Both the position numbers and the translations under genes were made by a program. Positions 27,301 through 34,856 of a DNA stretch of 63,117 nucleotides are shown here, piece after piece; positions within the stretch are counted from its first letter, which is position 1, and each line of letters opens with the position of its first letter. The notes beneath the pieces are model-generated. The model made no database searches and was not told where the DNA came from. It saw only the letters and a list, made by a program, of their open reading frames with translations. Origin of the DNA: PWQG01 sp040882255 (lineage in GTDB: Bacteria > Pseudomonadota > Gammaproteobacteria > Pseudomonadales > Pseudohongiellaceae); contig JBBEBP010000031.1 of NCBI GenBank assembly GCA_040882255.1, forward strand, positions 1 through 63,117, written 5' to 3'.

Positions 27301-27461
27301 CAGGCCCGGACCACACCGGCCAGTGAACACTCGTCCGTGATGGCGAGTCCGGCGTATCCCTGTCGCAGCGCTTCCCCGACCAGTTCCTCGGGAAAAGACG
27401 CGCCGCGCAGGAAACTGAAATTGCTGACACAGTGCAGTGCCGTGACGGAGGGCAAGACCAT
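24321..27461 (-). CDS. dnaE2: Error-prone DNA polymerase DnaE2 (ImuC)
   Basis: A 1046-residue C-family polymerase. The N-terminal PHP domain (LHCVSNFSFLRGASFPEEL, ITDECSLAG) is followed by the palm with the catalytic aspartates in PPDIDVDFEHERREE (about residues 383-397), then the fingers, and an OB fold near the C-terminus (VRVAGLITCRQRPGTASGVTFLTLEDE). The length is that of DnaE2, shorter than the replicative DnaE1. It is induced by DNA damage and copies past lesions with ImuA and ImuB. Here it faces imuAB and has its own LexA box; in most genomes the three genes lie in one operon. Confidence 0.95.
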   Translation of the reverse strand: MVLPSVTALHCVSNFSFLRGASFPEELVGEALRQGYAGLAITDECSLAGVVRAWKAVREAGEAAAGFRLLIGSEFTTDDDLRLVLLACNRRGYGQLSSLISRAREDSAKGRYHLSRAMLETQALDDCLTLWVPPGGRYGSPALRTLCEEQLQWLCPLFRGRLWIAASRCLDGQDREKMQLLEALGTRADVPLCAAPEVLMHQRRRRRLRDTLTAIRLGLEVSRVGLAGPGNAEQYLWPRRRLAALYPSALLEETGRIARRCDFTLEELRYEYPRELVPFGHTPQSWLRELARQGMRERWPDGVPDIVRTLVARELALIAELGYEPFFLTVKDIVDFARSRDILCQGRGSAANSALCYCLGITAVDPSRMQLLFERFISKERNEPPDIDVDFEHERREEVIQYIYRKYGRDHAALAATVICYRRRSALRDVGKALGLGADLIEALLEVVRAGEDGWLRPDPEQAEALPLGPWQWSLLMDLVNTLIGFPRHLSQHVGGFVISDCPLAQLVPVENASMPDRTVIQWEKDDLEALGLLKVDVLSLGMLTAIRKALTLVSGLRGRLLALADVPADDPAVYEMISQADTVGVFQIESRAQMSMLPRLQPRCYYDLVIQIAIVRPGPIQGDMVHPYLARRQGREPVEYPGPEVESVLKRTLGVPIFQEQVMQIAIVAAGFSGGEADQLRRAMAAWKKKGGLEPFRERLIEGMRARGYEEAFALQIYHQIRGFGEYGFPESHSASFALLAYVSSWLKCHYPAAFTCALLNSQPMGFYAPSQLVQDARRHDVEVRPVDVNASAVDCTLERGSGGSPALRLGLRMISGLPRSVAQRLVEQRQDKPYGSIAEAVRRAGLDERARDSLAAADAFAALAGDRHRAFWMAAGVEPVPPLFEADVDHYGQDHDDVALMLPRAGEACDVIADYHSTGLSLRRHPLALLRHRLQQAGVVTAQALTALQDGAAVRVAGLITCRQRPGTASGVTFLTLEDESGFTNVVVWASVLQQQRREVEHAGMVLVLGHLQKSDGVIHVIARRFRDLDPLLAGLRTASRDFC

Positions 27462-27480
27462 GAATAACGGATCCTGAAAA

Positions 27481-27496
27481 CTGTATATACATACAG
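27481..27496. promoter_or_regulatory. LexA (SOS) box of dnaE2
   Basis: The 16-mer CTGTATATACATACAG is a perfect CTGT-N8-ACAG box with an almost symmetrical AT-rich centre, 20 bp upstream of the dnaE2 start. On the minus strand a -35 TTGCCA (27516-27521) and a -10-like TACTGT (27493-27498), 17 bases apart, overlap it. Confidence 0.93.
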
Positions 27497-27546
27497 TATT
27501 TCATCTCCGATCCACTGGCAAGAGCGCGATCATGACGGCCAGGCAT

Positions 27547-27580
27547 AAAAAAACGCGAACCGGGCAAGCCGGTCCGCGTT
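27547..27580 (-). terminator. Intrinsic terminator of the secreted-protein pair
   Basis: On the minus strand a hairpin with arms AACGCG and CGCGTT outside and CCGG on both sides inside, with one mismatch between, is followed by seven T. It lies 33 bp past the stop of the 295-residue secreted protein gene and would end that transcript before the dnaE2 promoter. Confidence 0.8.
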
Positions 27581-27612
27581 CTTTCAGGGGTCGCTCCTGC
27601 GGAAAAGGCCGA

Positions 27613-28500
27613 TCAGTCCTCGCTCTCTCCAGCGGTCCCTTCAATACCGCCCGGCAGGCCATCGCCCAGCGGACTACCCGGTGCACGCAGGTGGCCGTAC
27701 ATCAGCTCTTCCACGAATTCCACACACTTGAACTCGAGCATTTGCATATTGGGCTCCTGGCGCCGGTAGATCGGCATGCTGATCGTCCAGGGCTCTTCAT
27801 ACACATTGGGGTCGTCGATGGTTGCCTCATACTGGATGGTGTTCTCATCCACCATGGTATAGCGCTCCTCCACGACCATTTCCCAGCCACTGTGGAAGTT
27901 GCCGGAACGGTCAAACCAGGTATCGGCGATCTGCCCGGTGGTTTCGATGACCAGGGTATCGCCTTCCCAGCGCCCGGTATTGTGACCCATCCAGGCATCC
28001 ACCTGGGACTCTGAATCACTGTCCATATACACCATGCGGTCCGCGCCGGCGAACTGGTAGGTGATAAGAGTGACATCCGGTGCCTGGAAAATCTGAAACG
28101 GGTAAGGCATGTAGGTGGCCCTGGGCACACCCGGCAGGTAACACTTGGTGGCCGGATCCTGCTCCAGCCAGTTCGCCTGGTTCTGCTCCTGCTGCTCGCG
28201 CATTTCCGGCTTGTATGGAAGGCGTCCCCCTTCCACCACACCCATGCCTGGCGGCACGGCCAGATGGGCACCGGCCTCAACCAGTGGCCCATGGCGCGCC
28301 GAATGCGGCTCGAGATCCCAGTGGGCCTCATTGTTGGTCTGCCAGATACCGCTCAGGTTGGGCTGGCCCATCGGGGTACGGGGGATGCCGTCATCGGCCG
28401 ACTGATTCTGCGCCCGGGAGACATCGGCATTGAGCCAGAATACACTGACCACAGCGACGGTCGCCGTGGTCAGTATGACGTTGGATAATTGTTTTTTCAT
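27613..28500 (-). CDS. Secreted protein of unknown function, paralogue 1
   Basis: A 295-residue exported protein. The signal peptide covers about residues 1-30 (hydrophobic run LTTATVAVVSVFWL, cleavage near SRAQ). The mature part begins with PNLSGIWQTN and has a central block GRWEGDTLVIETTGQ followed by a Glu/Asp-rich C-terminal half. The upstream gene shares the WEGDTL block. Proteins with LSG(I/V)W and WEGDTL(V/I)(V/I)(E/D)T are common, functionally uncharacterised secreted proteins of Proteobacteria and Acidobacteria. No catalytic residues are evident. The start at 28500 has AAGG 5 bases ahead. It follows its paralogue by 26 bp. Confidence 0.75.
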   Translation of the reverse strand: MKKQLSNVILTTATVAVVSVFWLNADVSRAQNQSADDGIPRTPMGQPNLSGIWQTNNEAHWDLEPHSARHGPLVEAGAHLAVPPGMGVVEGGRLPYKPEMREQQEQNQANWLEQDPATKCYLPGVPRATYMPYPFQIFQAPDVTLITYQFAGADRMVYMDSDSESQVDAWMGHNTGRWEGDTLVIETTGQIADTWFDRSGNFHSGWEMVVEERYTMVDENTIQYEATIDDPNVYEEPWTISMPIYRRQEPNMQMLEFKCVEFVEELMYGHLRAPGSPLGDGLPGGIEGTAGESED

Positions 28501-28526
28501 GAATACCTTCTTGTCCCTTGATTCCA

Positions 28527-29594
28527 TCAATCGTCGAGTTCTTCGAGCGTCATGGCCCGATTTTCCTCACGGTTCCAGGTGCCTTCCTCCACACGCTCAC
28601 CACGCAGGATGTTGACCATCCCGTAGTTGCCTTCATGGCAGGCATACTCGTGGATCTTGCCGTCAGTGGCGAACAGCGGGAACGTGCCGGTGAACTCGTC
28701 CTCATAGGCCTTCGGATCGCGGATCGTGAATTCGTACTCGATCCGGTCATCGGCACTGCGGTGGAAACGCTCGATCAGGGTCTTGTCGGCGCTGACACCC
28801 GTGCCCCGATAGGTCTGCGTCTTCTCATTGAAGTTGCGTGTCTCGACGATCAGCGTATCGCCCTCCCAGTACCCCCGGGAATCACCGGTCCACTGCGTGA
28901 CATCCTCGGGAATGTGCGGGCGCCCGTCCATCGGCACGATACGGGAGTGATGGATCATCTCGTTGTGGATCACCACATGATCTTCGGTCTGGAACAGCTG
29001 GACGTTGTTGTTGTACATGCTGGGATTGAACGGCGGTACGGCATTGAAACCCATCAGGCAGCGCTCGGACAGACCGCGATCCTCCGGGCCGTCCTTGGCG
29101 ATACCGCCCACGGTGACCCGTACGGGGCGCTCACCATCATAGTCGGGACCCAGGCCGCCGAAAGCCATGGGCGCACCCGGTACGCGTCCCGGAAGCTGCC
29201 CGTTGGACGGGTCGATGATCACCGACGTGCGCAGATTCAGGGCTTCCGGATTGCCTTCCACCCAGAACTGGTTGTAGCCACCTACACCCCCCTGGTCGGA
29301 CTGGCCGTCGCGGGCCTCGGCAGCGGCGGCGACCATTTCGTCGCGCTCGATCACCTCTTCCGGCGTCAGGAAGTTCGTATCCCCGTATTCAGACGGACGT
29401 GTAGTGGGCGTGTTGGAGCTGAAGTTCCAGACACCGCGCAGATCAGGATCACCCCATTCCGTGCGCGGCGCCTCGTAGTCCGGGTCCAGGTTCGGACTGA
29501 GTTCGCCCACCAGCGCGTTGTCTGCCATCGCCGGCGAACCGGCCATGGCAGCGGCAACCGCCACCGGTAACAGATACTGTTTCTTGAAAGTCAT
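28527..29594 (-). CDS. Secreted protein of unknown function, paralogue 2
   Basis: A 355-residue exported protein with a signal peptide (hydrophobic run in residues 8-20, cleavage after PAMA). The mature region opens with DPDLRGVWNFSSNTPTTRP and carries YWEGDTLIVETRNFNEKTQ, the same core as the downstream gene, then the segment FHRSADDRIEYEFTIRDPKAYEDEF. It also has CLMGFN and YACHEGNYG, giving a likely disulphide pair in the oxidising periplasm. The start at 29594 is preceded by GGGGAGAG. It is the first gene of a two-gene operon ending at the terminator near 27.55 kb. The function is unknown. Confidence 0.75.
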   Translation of the reverse strand: MTFKKQYLLPVAVAAAMAGSPAMADNALVGELSPNLDPDYEAPRTEWGDPDLRGVWNFSSNTPTTRPSEYGDTNFLTPEEVIERDEMVAAAAEARDGQSDQGGVGGYNQFWVEGNPEALNLRTSVIIDPSNGQLPGRVPGAPMAFGGLGPDYDGERPVRVTVGGIAKDGPEDRGLSERCLMGFNAVPPFNPSMYNNNVQLFQTEDHVVIHNEMIHHSRIVPMDGRPHIPEDVTQWTGDSRGYWEGDTLIVETRNFNEKTQTYRGTGVSADKTLIERFHRSADDRIEYEFTIRDPKAYEDEFTGTFPLFATDGKIHEYACHEGNYGMVNILRGERVEEGTWNREENRAMTLEELDD

Positions 29595-29997
29595 GGTGCT
29601 CTCCCCGCTCATCGGAGCGTGTTCATGATTGCCTGATACCCGCCTGTATCCGGGTATCGTCAAAGTCGGTGTTCTGATAATGTGACAGCGCAATCCACTG
29701 GTTCCTGTCAGCCCGTTTCAGTCCGTCCGTCAACCCGCCGGACCGCGCAGACCAGCCACTTCAGTGGCGTAAATCACTGTCAAATTCTGTTGCACAAGGT
29801 GCATGAACCGGACTCTGGAGAGTAATCCAGACCCCTGCCGACTGCAAGCAAGGAGAGGGCAGGACCCGGTGAGTGGCAGTTTTTTTACCATGAATTGATT
29901 CAACCGCACGATCGCTGGCACTATTTGTCACACTTGAACCCGAAAAACAGGGACTGTCCCCTTTTATTCCTCCCCATTTTTCCAGGAGCAGTATTCC
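29595..29997. other. 403-bp intergenic region
   Basis: No convincing gene is seen in any frame. It must hold the promoters of the divergent secreted-protein pair and the flavin oxidoreductase. At 29785-29797 there is a small palindrome (tgcacaaggtgca). GGGACTGTCCCC at 29950-29961, followed by a T-rich stretch, recurs at 8517-8528 ahead of another T-rich stretch. Confidence 0.5.
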
Positions 29998-31014
29998 ATG
30001 GTTGCCTATTCACTCCTCGACCTGGCGCCGATCACGCAGGGCAGCACGGCTGCCGATGCACTGAAACGCAGCCGGGAACTGGCACAGCACGCGGAAAGGC
30101 TGGGCTACACCCGCTTCTGGCTGGCCGAACACCACAACATGACCGGCATTGCCAGCGCCGCCACTGCAGTGACGATCGGGTATGTGGCCGAAGGCACGCA
30201 GTCCATCCGGGTCGGGGCGGGTGGCGTGATGCTGCCCAACCATGCACCGCTGGTCATCGCCGAACAGTTCGGCACACTGGCGTCGCTGTATCCGGAACGG
30301 ATTGACCTGGGGCTGGGCCGCGCCCCGGGGACCGACCAGATGACACTGCGGGCACTGCGCCGGGATCCGGCCAGCGCCGACACATTCCCGCAGGATGTAC
30401 AGGAGTTGCTGCACTGGTTCGCACCCGCGAAGCCGGGTCAGGGCATTCAGGCCGTGCCGGGTGCGGGGCTTCGCGTGCCGGTCTGGCTGCTGGGCTCCAG
30501 TCTGTTCAGCGCCCAGCTGGCCGCCGCGCTGGGGCTGCCATTCGCCTTTGCCTCGCATTTCGCGCCGGATCACCTGATGGAAGCGCTGCGCCTGTACCGC
30601 GAGCGGTTCACGCCCTCACCACACCTGGAGAAGCCGCATGCCATGGCGGCAGTACCACTTTTCGCGGCCGATACCGAAACGGAAGCGAAACGCCTGATGA
30701 CCTCTGTACAACAGCAGTTCATTGCCCTGCGGCGGGGTACTCCTGGTCCTCTCAAGCCACCGCTGGACGATATCGAGGCGCACTACTCAAGGGCCGAGCT
30801 GGGCATGGCCGGCCACGCACTGCGGGAGTCGGTGGTGGGCACGCCGGAACAGGTACAGCAGGGTATTGCGGCCTTCCTGGAACGCACCGGGGTGGACGAA
30901 ATCATGCTCACCGGCCATATCTACGATCAGCAGGCCAGACTGCACTCCTTCGAAATCGGGGCGGAGGCCTGCCGTGCAATCAATGCCACAAAAACACAGC
31001 AGACCGCCGGCTGA
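29998..31014 (+). CDS. Luciferase-like flavin-dependent oxidoreductase (LLM class)
   Basis: A 338-residue TIM-barrel protein of the bacterial-luciferase superfamily, MsnO8-like. Family landmarks are AERLGYTRFWLAEHHNMTGIASAATAV, IRVGAGGVMLPNHAPLVIAEQFGTLASLYPERIDLGLGRAPGTD and VVGTPEQVQQGIAAFLERTGVDEIMLTGHIYD. It would use reduced FMN or F420 to oxidise an unknown organic compound; FMNH2 is more likely in a gammaproteobacterium. GGAG lies ahead of the ATG. No operon partner; the next gene, ovoA, is convergent with only a 13-bp gap. Confidence 0.88.
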   Translation: MVAYSLLDLAPITQGSTAADALKRSRELAQHAERLGYTRFWLAEHHNMTGIASAATAVTIGYVAEGTQSIRVGAGGVMLPNHAPLVIAEQFGTLASLYPERIDLGLGRAPGTDQMTLRALRRDPASADTFPQDVQELLHWFAPAKPGQGIQAVPGAGLRVPVWLLGSSLFSAQLAAALGLPFAFASHFAPDHLMEALRLYRERFTPSPHLEKPHAMAAVPLFAADTETEAKRLMTSVQQQFIALRRGTPGPLKPPLDDIEAHYSRAELGMAGHALRESVVGTPEQVQQGIAAFLERTGVDEIMLTGHIYDQQARLHSFEIGAEACRAINATKTQQTAG

Positions 31015-31027
31015 AGAGTACCGAGTA

Positions 31028-33352
31028 CTAGTCCGTGCGGCGCCACACGGAAACCTGGGAGACCACATACTCGTACTTGCGCCGGTGCTCGCGGATCATG
31101 AATGGCTGGTCCTGCCAGTGCAGCAATTCAAAGCCGGGCAGCAATGAAGCCAGCTTGTCCAGCGCCCGTTCGCTGCCCGGCGCGTCCAGAAACTTCTCCG
31201 GGCTGGTGTACTGTTCCATCCACGTGTTCGGAGAAGCAATCACCAGTACGCCCCCTTCGTTCAGCAGGCTGTCGCTGCCGGTGAACTGGGCCAGACAGGC
31301 TTCCGGATCCGGCAGACGGCACAGCAGATTGGCCAACAGCACCGCATCGAAGCGGGTTTCACGAATCCCGGGGTCTGCATTCAGCCGCTGCGCATCAGCC
31401 TGCCGGAACGAGAGACGACCCCGCTCGATCAGCGGATCGACCCGCGCCTCCATGGCCGTACTGAATCGCCCCGACTCCAGCCGCTGATACTGCAGCGAAC
31501 CCTGCTCTTTCAATGCGTCGGCGGCGCCGATAAACCGCGCACTGGTGTCGACGCCGATGACCTGCCCGAACTCCCTGGCCAGCTCGAATGAAGCCCGGCC
31601 CACGGCGCAGCCGACATCCAGCGCCGCAGCGCGTCCGGTAGCGAAACGCCGGACCAGGTCTGCCATGGTGACCATGAACGGTCCGGTGTCCGGGTGCCCT
31701 GCGTTGCCGGTGATCGCCCCGTCACGTTGGTCCTCCGGGCTGCCCCAGTGAAACAGCAGATACTGGTTCAGGGTGGCATCATCCTCGTACTTGTTGCCTG
31801 AGGGAACCGGATCACCACCCCGGGCCAGCCGGAAACCGGCGTGTTGATAAAAATGCGGACGGAAGTGGAACCGCGCCCAGGCACTGGCCTCGTCGCCCGT
31901 GCTGATGAAGGAGCCGCCCAGGATCATCTGATGTTCGTCATCAAAACAGGGCGTACTGAAATCCACGTAGTACGGATGGGCCTCGAAGCCGGGCAGGGGA
32001 TGGAACGGATCCTCGCACCACTGCCAGACGTTGCCCAGCACGTCATGAAAACCCCGGCTGTTGGCCAGGAACAGGTCCACCGGTCCCTCGCTGCCGAAAT
32101 GCAGATTGTGATTGATGGTGCGGGCTGCGGGTGTGTTGGCCTCCATGACCGGGTCACGTCGCAGCAGGGCGTCATCACCGGGCAGCCAGTCACTGATATC
32201 GCTCAGCACCGGATCGCGTAGTGCCAGGTGTTCCTTCTCCTGCAGAAGACGATAGGGCGTATCGACCCCATCCCGCTCGCTGCGCCAGGCGCAGTAGGCC
32301 TTCGCCTCATAATAATTTACCACTGCGGGCCAGTCCCACTGCATGGGAATGACCCCGAAGGTGGTCCTCAGCCGGTAGCGATGGGAGCCGGCGGGGCCGT
32401 GCTGTACCCAGAAAGCCGGCCAGCGCGTATTGCGGAAACGGCGCCAGGCGCTGCCCTGCTCCGACCAGTAACGGTCGTCCAGGTAGGCGCCGCTGCTGAC
32501 GAACTCGTAGAACTCCCCATTACAGACCAGCAGCCGGGAAGCACGGAACGAACTCACCTTGCGACTGTCCTGGCCATACTCGTTATCCCAGCCGAACGTG
32601 GGCCAGTCGCGCGGTTTACCGAGCACCACAGTCTGTTCCGGCACCTCCAGCATGGGGTTGTCGGAGGGATAGTCTACTCCCGGAACCGGATCGGCCGCCT
32701 TTTCCTCGCGCTGCTCCTGCATGGGCAGCTGCGGCCACTGCTGCGGCGTTGCGAGGTGCTCGGGTGGCAGCTCCCGCATGAGCACGCTGGAAGTCTCCAG
32801 ATGGATACGCTCATGCTCGAAACACATGGCCAGCGACCACCCCGGACTGTCCATGGTGATCTCGCTGTCCAGCGCCGGATGGGTACGGATCACCTCGCAG
32901 ACAAGCTCATGGACCCGGTCCCGGTACTCCCTGACTTCCGCCAGAGAGGGCCAGACATCCTGTTTTCCTTCGTGAAGATCATCCCAGGTCATCTCGTCCA
33001 CGCCGATCTCGAACAACGCTTCGAACTCAGGGTTGACCGGTTCCTCGATCAGCCCCGCCACGATCATCTTGTTGACGTAGAAACTGACCGGATGCACGTA
33101 GTAGAAAATCAGCGGATGCCGCGTCTTGTGCCAGGGCCGCACATAATAGGCCTCCTCACTGACCAGCGCCGAGAAAAGCCTCTCGGTCAACGCCCAGGTA
33201 TTGCGGAAGTACTCCAGCATGGCCTCCCGGCCACCACGCAGATCCAGCAGTGGCAGGCTGCTCGCCACACCGGCCTTCCAGACCGGTTCAGGTTGCGGAC
33301 TGCCGCTCTCCGGTTCACCGCCCGCCATTTTCTGGCGCTGTGCTGCTGTCAT
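31028..33352 (-). CDS. ovoA: OvoA: 5-histidylcysteine sulfoxide synthase / 4-mercaptohistidine N1-methyltransferase
   Basis: A 774-residue two-function enzyme of ovothiol A synthesis. The N-terminal DinB-like part supplies the iron ligands HERIHLE (HX3HXE, about residues 180-186). A formylglycine-generating-enzyme-like (FGE) domain follows (GGSFISTGDEASAWARFHFRPHF, WCEDPFHPLPG), which joins cysteine and histidine with oxygen. From about residue 560 a methyltransferase domain begins (ALDVGCAVGRASFELAREFGQVIGVD) and methylates the imidazole. Ovothiol is a strong thiol antioxidant. The start at 33352 has GGAGGA 9 bases ahead; a longer frame would run into the MITE. The MITE ends 40 bp upstream and may have replaced the old promoter. 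Confidence 0.94.
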   Translation of the reverse strand: MTAAQRQKMAGGEPESGSPQPEPVWKAGVASSLPLLDLRGGREAMLEYFRNTWALTERLFSALVSEEAYYVRPWHKTRHPLIFYYVHPVSFYVNKMIVAGLIEEPVNPEFEALFEIGVDEMTWDDLHEGKQDVWPSLAEVREYRDRVHELVCEVIRTHPALDSEITMDSPGWSLAMCFEHERIHLETSSVLMRELPPEHLATPQQWPQLPMQEQREEKAADPVPGVDYPSDNPMLEVPEQTVVLGKPRDWPTFGWDNEYGQDSRKVSSFRASRLLVCNGEFYEFVSSGAYLDDRYWSEQGSAWRRFRNTRWPAFWVQHGPAGSHRYRLRTTFGVIPMQWDWPAVVNYYEAKAYCAWRSERDGVDTPYRLLQEKEHLALRDPVLSDISDWLPGDDALLRRDPVMEANTPAARTINHNLHFGSEGPVDLFLANSRGFHDVLGNVWQWCEDPFHPLPGFEAHPYYVDFSTPCFDDEHQMILGGSFISTGDEASAWARFHFRPHFYQHAGFRLARGGDPVPSGNKYEDDATLNQYLLFHWGSPEDQRDGAITGNAGHPDTGPFMVTMADLVRRFATGRAAALDVGCAVGRASFELAREFGQVIGVDTSARFIGAADALKEQGSLQYQRLESGRFSTAMEARVDPLIERGRLSFRQADAQRLNADPGIRETRFDAVLLANLLCRLPDPEACLAQFTGSDSLLNEGGVLVIASPNTWMEQYTSPEKFLDAPGSERALDKLASLLPGFELLHWQDQPFMIREHRRKYEYVVSQVSVWRRTD

Positions 33353-33387
33353 GCTGCCATTTCCTCCTTCTCGTGGTAGTCCGAACC

Positions 33388-33661
33388 CTAAGGAGCCTCT
33401 GAAAAAGTATGGCAAGCCTTTGGCCTTCAGCCGATTCGGCTGGCAAGGCGCTGCTTCGCCGACGTGCTGGCGGCCCGTCAAGAAGCAACAACGCAGTCCA
33501 GGCGGATCGGCTGAAGGCCCCTGCGGGCGCGGCCTGGCGCACCCCCTGGCCGCGTTGCTGTGCTTGCCAAGGGCTACGGCCATTGCCGGCGCACAGCGTC
33601 TTGCCAGGGACTGCGCCAGACTCGCGCAAAGGCTTGCCATACTTTTTCAGAGGCTCCCTAA
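33388..33661. mobile_element. 266-bp MITE-like element with 31-bp terminal inverted repeats
   Basis: Perfect 31-bp inverted repeats at 33392-33422 and 33627-33657 begin GGAGCCTCTGAAAAAG. They are bordered on both sides by CTAA (33388-33391 and 33658-33661), a 4-bp target duplication. Inner stretches near 33441 and 33608 also face each other imperfectly. There is no transposase gene inside, so it would need one in trans. It lies between ovoA and the aminotransferase gene, in the shared upstream region. Confidence 0.88.
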
Positions 33662-33710
33662 TGTATACTGTTACGCCATCGATCCCAAACACCCGGCCGA
33701 GGTCGAAACG

Positions 33711-34850
33711 TTGCACAGTAAGCTTCCCCATACCGGCACCACGATTTTTACCGTGATGTCGAAGATGGCGCAGGATCATGGCGCCATCAATCTGTCGCAG
33801 GGCTTTCCCGACTTTGATTGTCCGGAAGCGCTGCGGGAGAGAGTGACGTTCCATCTTAACAACCGCCGCAACCAGTATCCCCCGATGACCGGGGTTCCCG
33901 AGTTGCGGGAACAGATCGCCGCCAAGGTACAGACGCTATACGGCCGCCGGGTCAGTGTGGATCAGGAAGTGACTGTGACTTCAGGCGCCACAGAGGCGCT
34001 GTTCGATGCCATCCAGGCCGTGGTTCATCCGGGCGATGAGGTTCTGTTGTTCGATCCGGCCTACGATTCCTACGTCCCTGCGGTGATGCTGGCCGGAGGA
34101 ACGACGGTCCGTATACCCATGAACGTGCCGGACTACCGGATCGACTGGGAACGGGCCCGCGAGGCGATGACCGACCGCACTCGACTGGTGGTGGTGAATT
34201 CCCCGCACAATCCGGCCGGTTCCGTGTTCACCCGTGACGACCTGGACCAGTTGGCGGCCCTGACCCGGGACCGGGACACGCTGGTGCTGTCCGATGAAGT
34301 CTATGAACACATGGTGTTTGACGGCGAACGCCACCACAGCGTGTTGACTCACGATGAGCTTTGGCCGCGCAGTTTCGCGGTGTTCTCATTCGGCAAGACC
34401 TACCACGCCACCGGCTGGAAGGTGGCCTGCTGTGTGGCACCACAAAACCTTTCCACCGAGTTCCGCAAGATCCACCAGTTTGTCACATTCACCACCAACA
34501 GCTTCCTGCAATACGCCATCGCCGACTTCCTGCGCGACTGTCCCGAGCACCATCTGGAACTGCCCGCTTTCTACCAGCAGAAGCGTGACACGTTCTGCCG
34601 CCTGCTGGCCGGCACCCGGTTCCGCTTCACACCATCAGCGGGAACCTATTTCCAGTGCGTCGATTACAGTGAGGTCAGCGACATGGAGGACCGCGAGTTC
34701 TGCAACTGGCTGACACAGGAAGCCGGAGTAGCCGCCATCCCGATGTCCCCGTTCTGTGAGCAGGAACCGGAGACCCGCATCATCCGTTTCTGCTTCTGCA
34801 AGGATGACGCTACACTGGAAAGTGCCGCCGACATCCTTCGCCAACTCTGA
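33711..34850 (+). CDS. Methionine aminotransferase (YbdL-like, PLP fold type I)
   Basis: A 379-residue class I/II aminotransferase closely matching E. coli YbdL, with SKLPHTGTTIFTVMS, INLSQGFPDF, NQYPPMTGVPELRE, the PLP-site motif SFGKTYHATGWKVA (Schiff-base Lys in FGK) and GVAAIPMSPFC. It transfers the amino group of methionine and aromatic amino acids to keto acids and is linked to methionine salvage. No ATG precedes the homology in frame; TTG at 33711 with GAGG 8 bases upstream fits best. The open frame that continues further upstream runs through the MITE and is not part of the protein. Confidence 0.88.
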   Translation: MHSKLPHTGTTIFTVMSKMAQDHGAINLSQGFPDFDCPEALRERVTFHLNNRRNQYPPMTGVPELREQIAAKVQTLYGRRVSVDQEVTVTSGATEALFDAIQAVVHPGDEVLLFDPAYDSYVPAVMLAGGTTVRIPMNVPDYRIDWERAREAMTDRTRLVVVNSPHNPAGSVFTRDDLDQLAALTRDRDTLVLSDEVYEHMVFDGERHHSVLTHDELWPRSFAVFSFGKTYHATGWKVACCVAPQNLSTEFRKIHQFVTFTTNSFLQYAIADFLRDCPEHHLELPAFYQQKRDTFCRLLAGTRFRFTPSAGTYFQCVDYSEVSDMEDREFCNWLTQEAGVAAIPMSPFCEQEPETRIIRFCFCKDDATLESAADILRQL

Positions 34851-34856
34851 CCGCCG

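Noticed and set aside
33353..33640. N-terminal extension of OvoA through the MITE
   Set aside because: The extra residues are low in character and encoded by the transposable element; a strong ribosome binding site sits before 33352.
33201..33710. N-terminal extension of the aminotransferase to about 549 residues
   Set aside because: The frame is open only because it runs through the MITE and antisense to ovoA; homology to YbdL starts just after the TTG at 33711.
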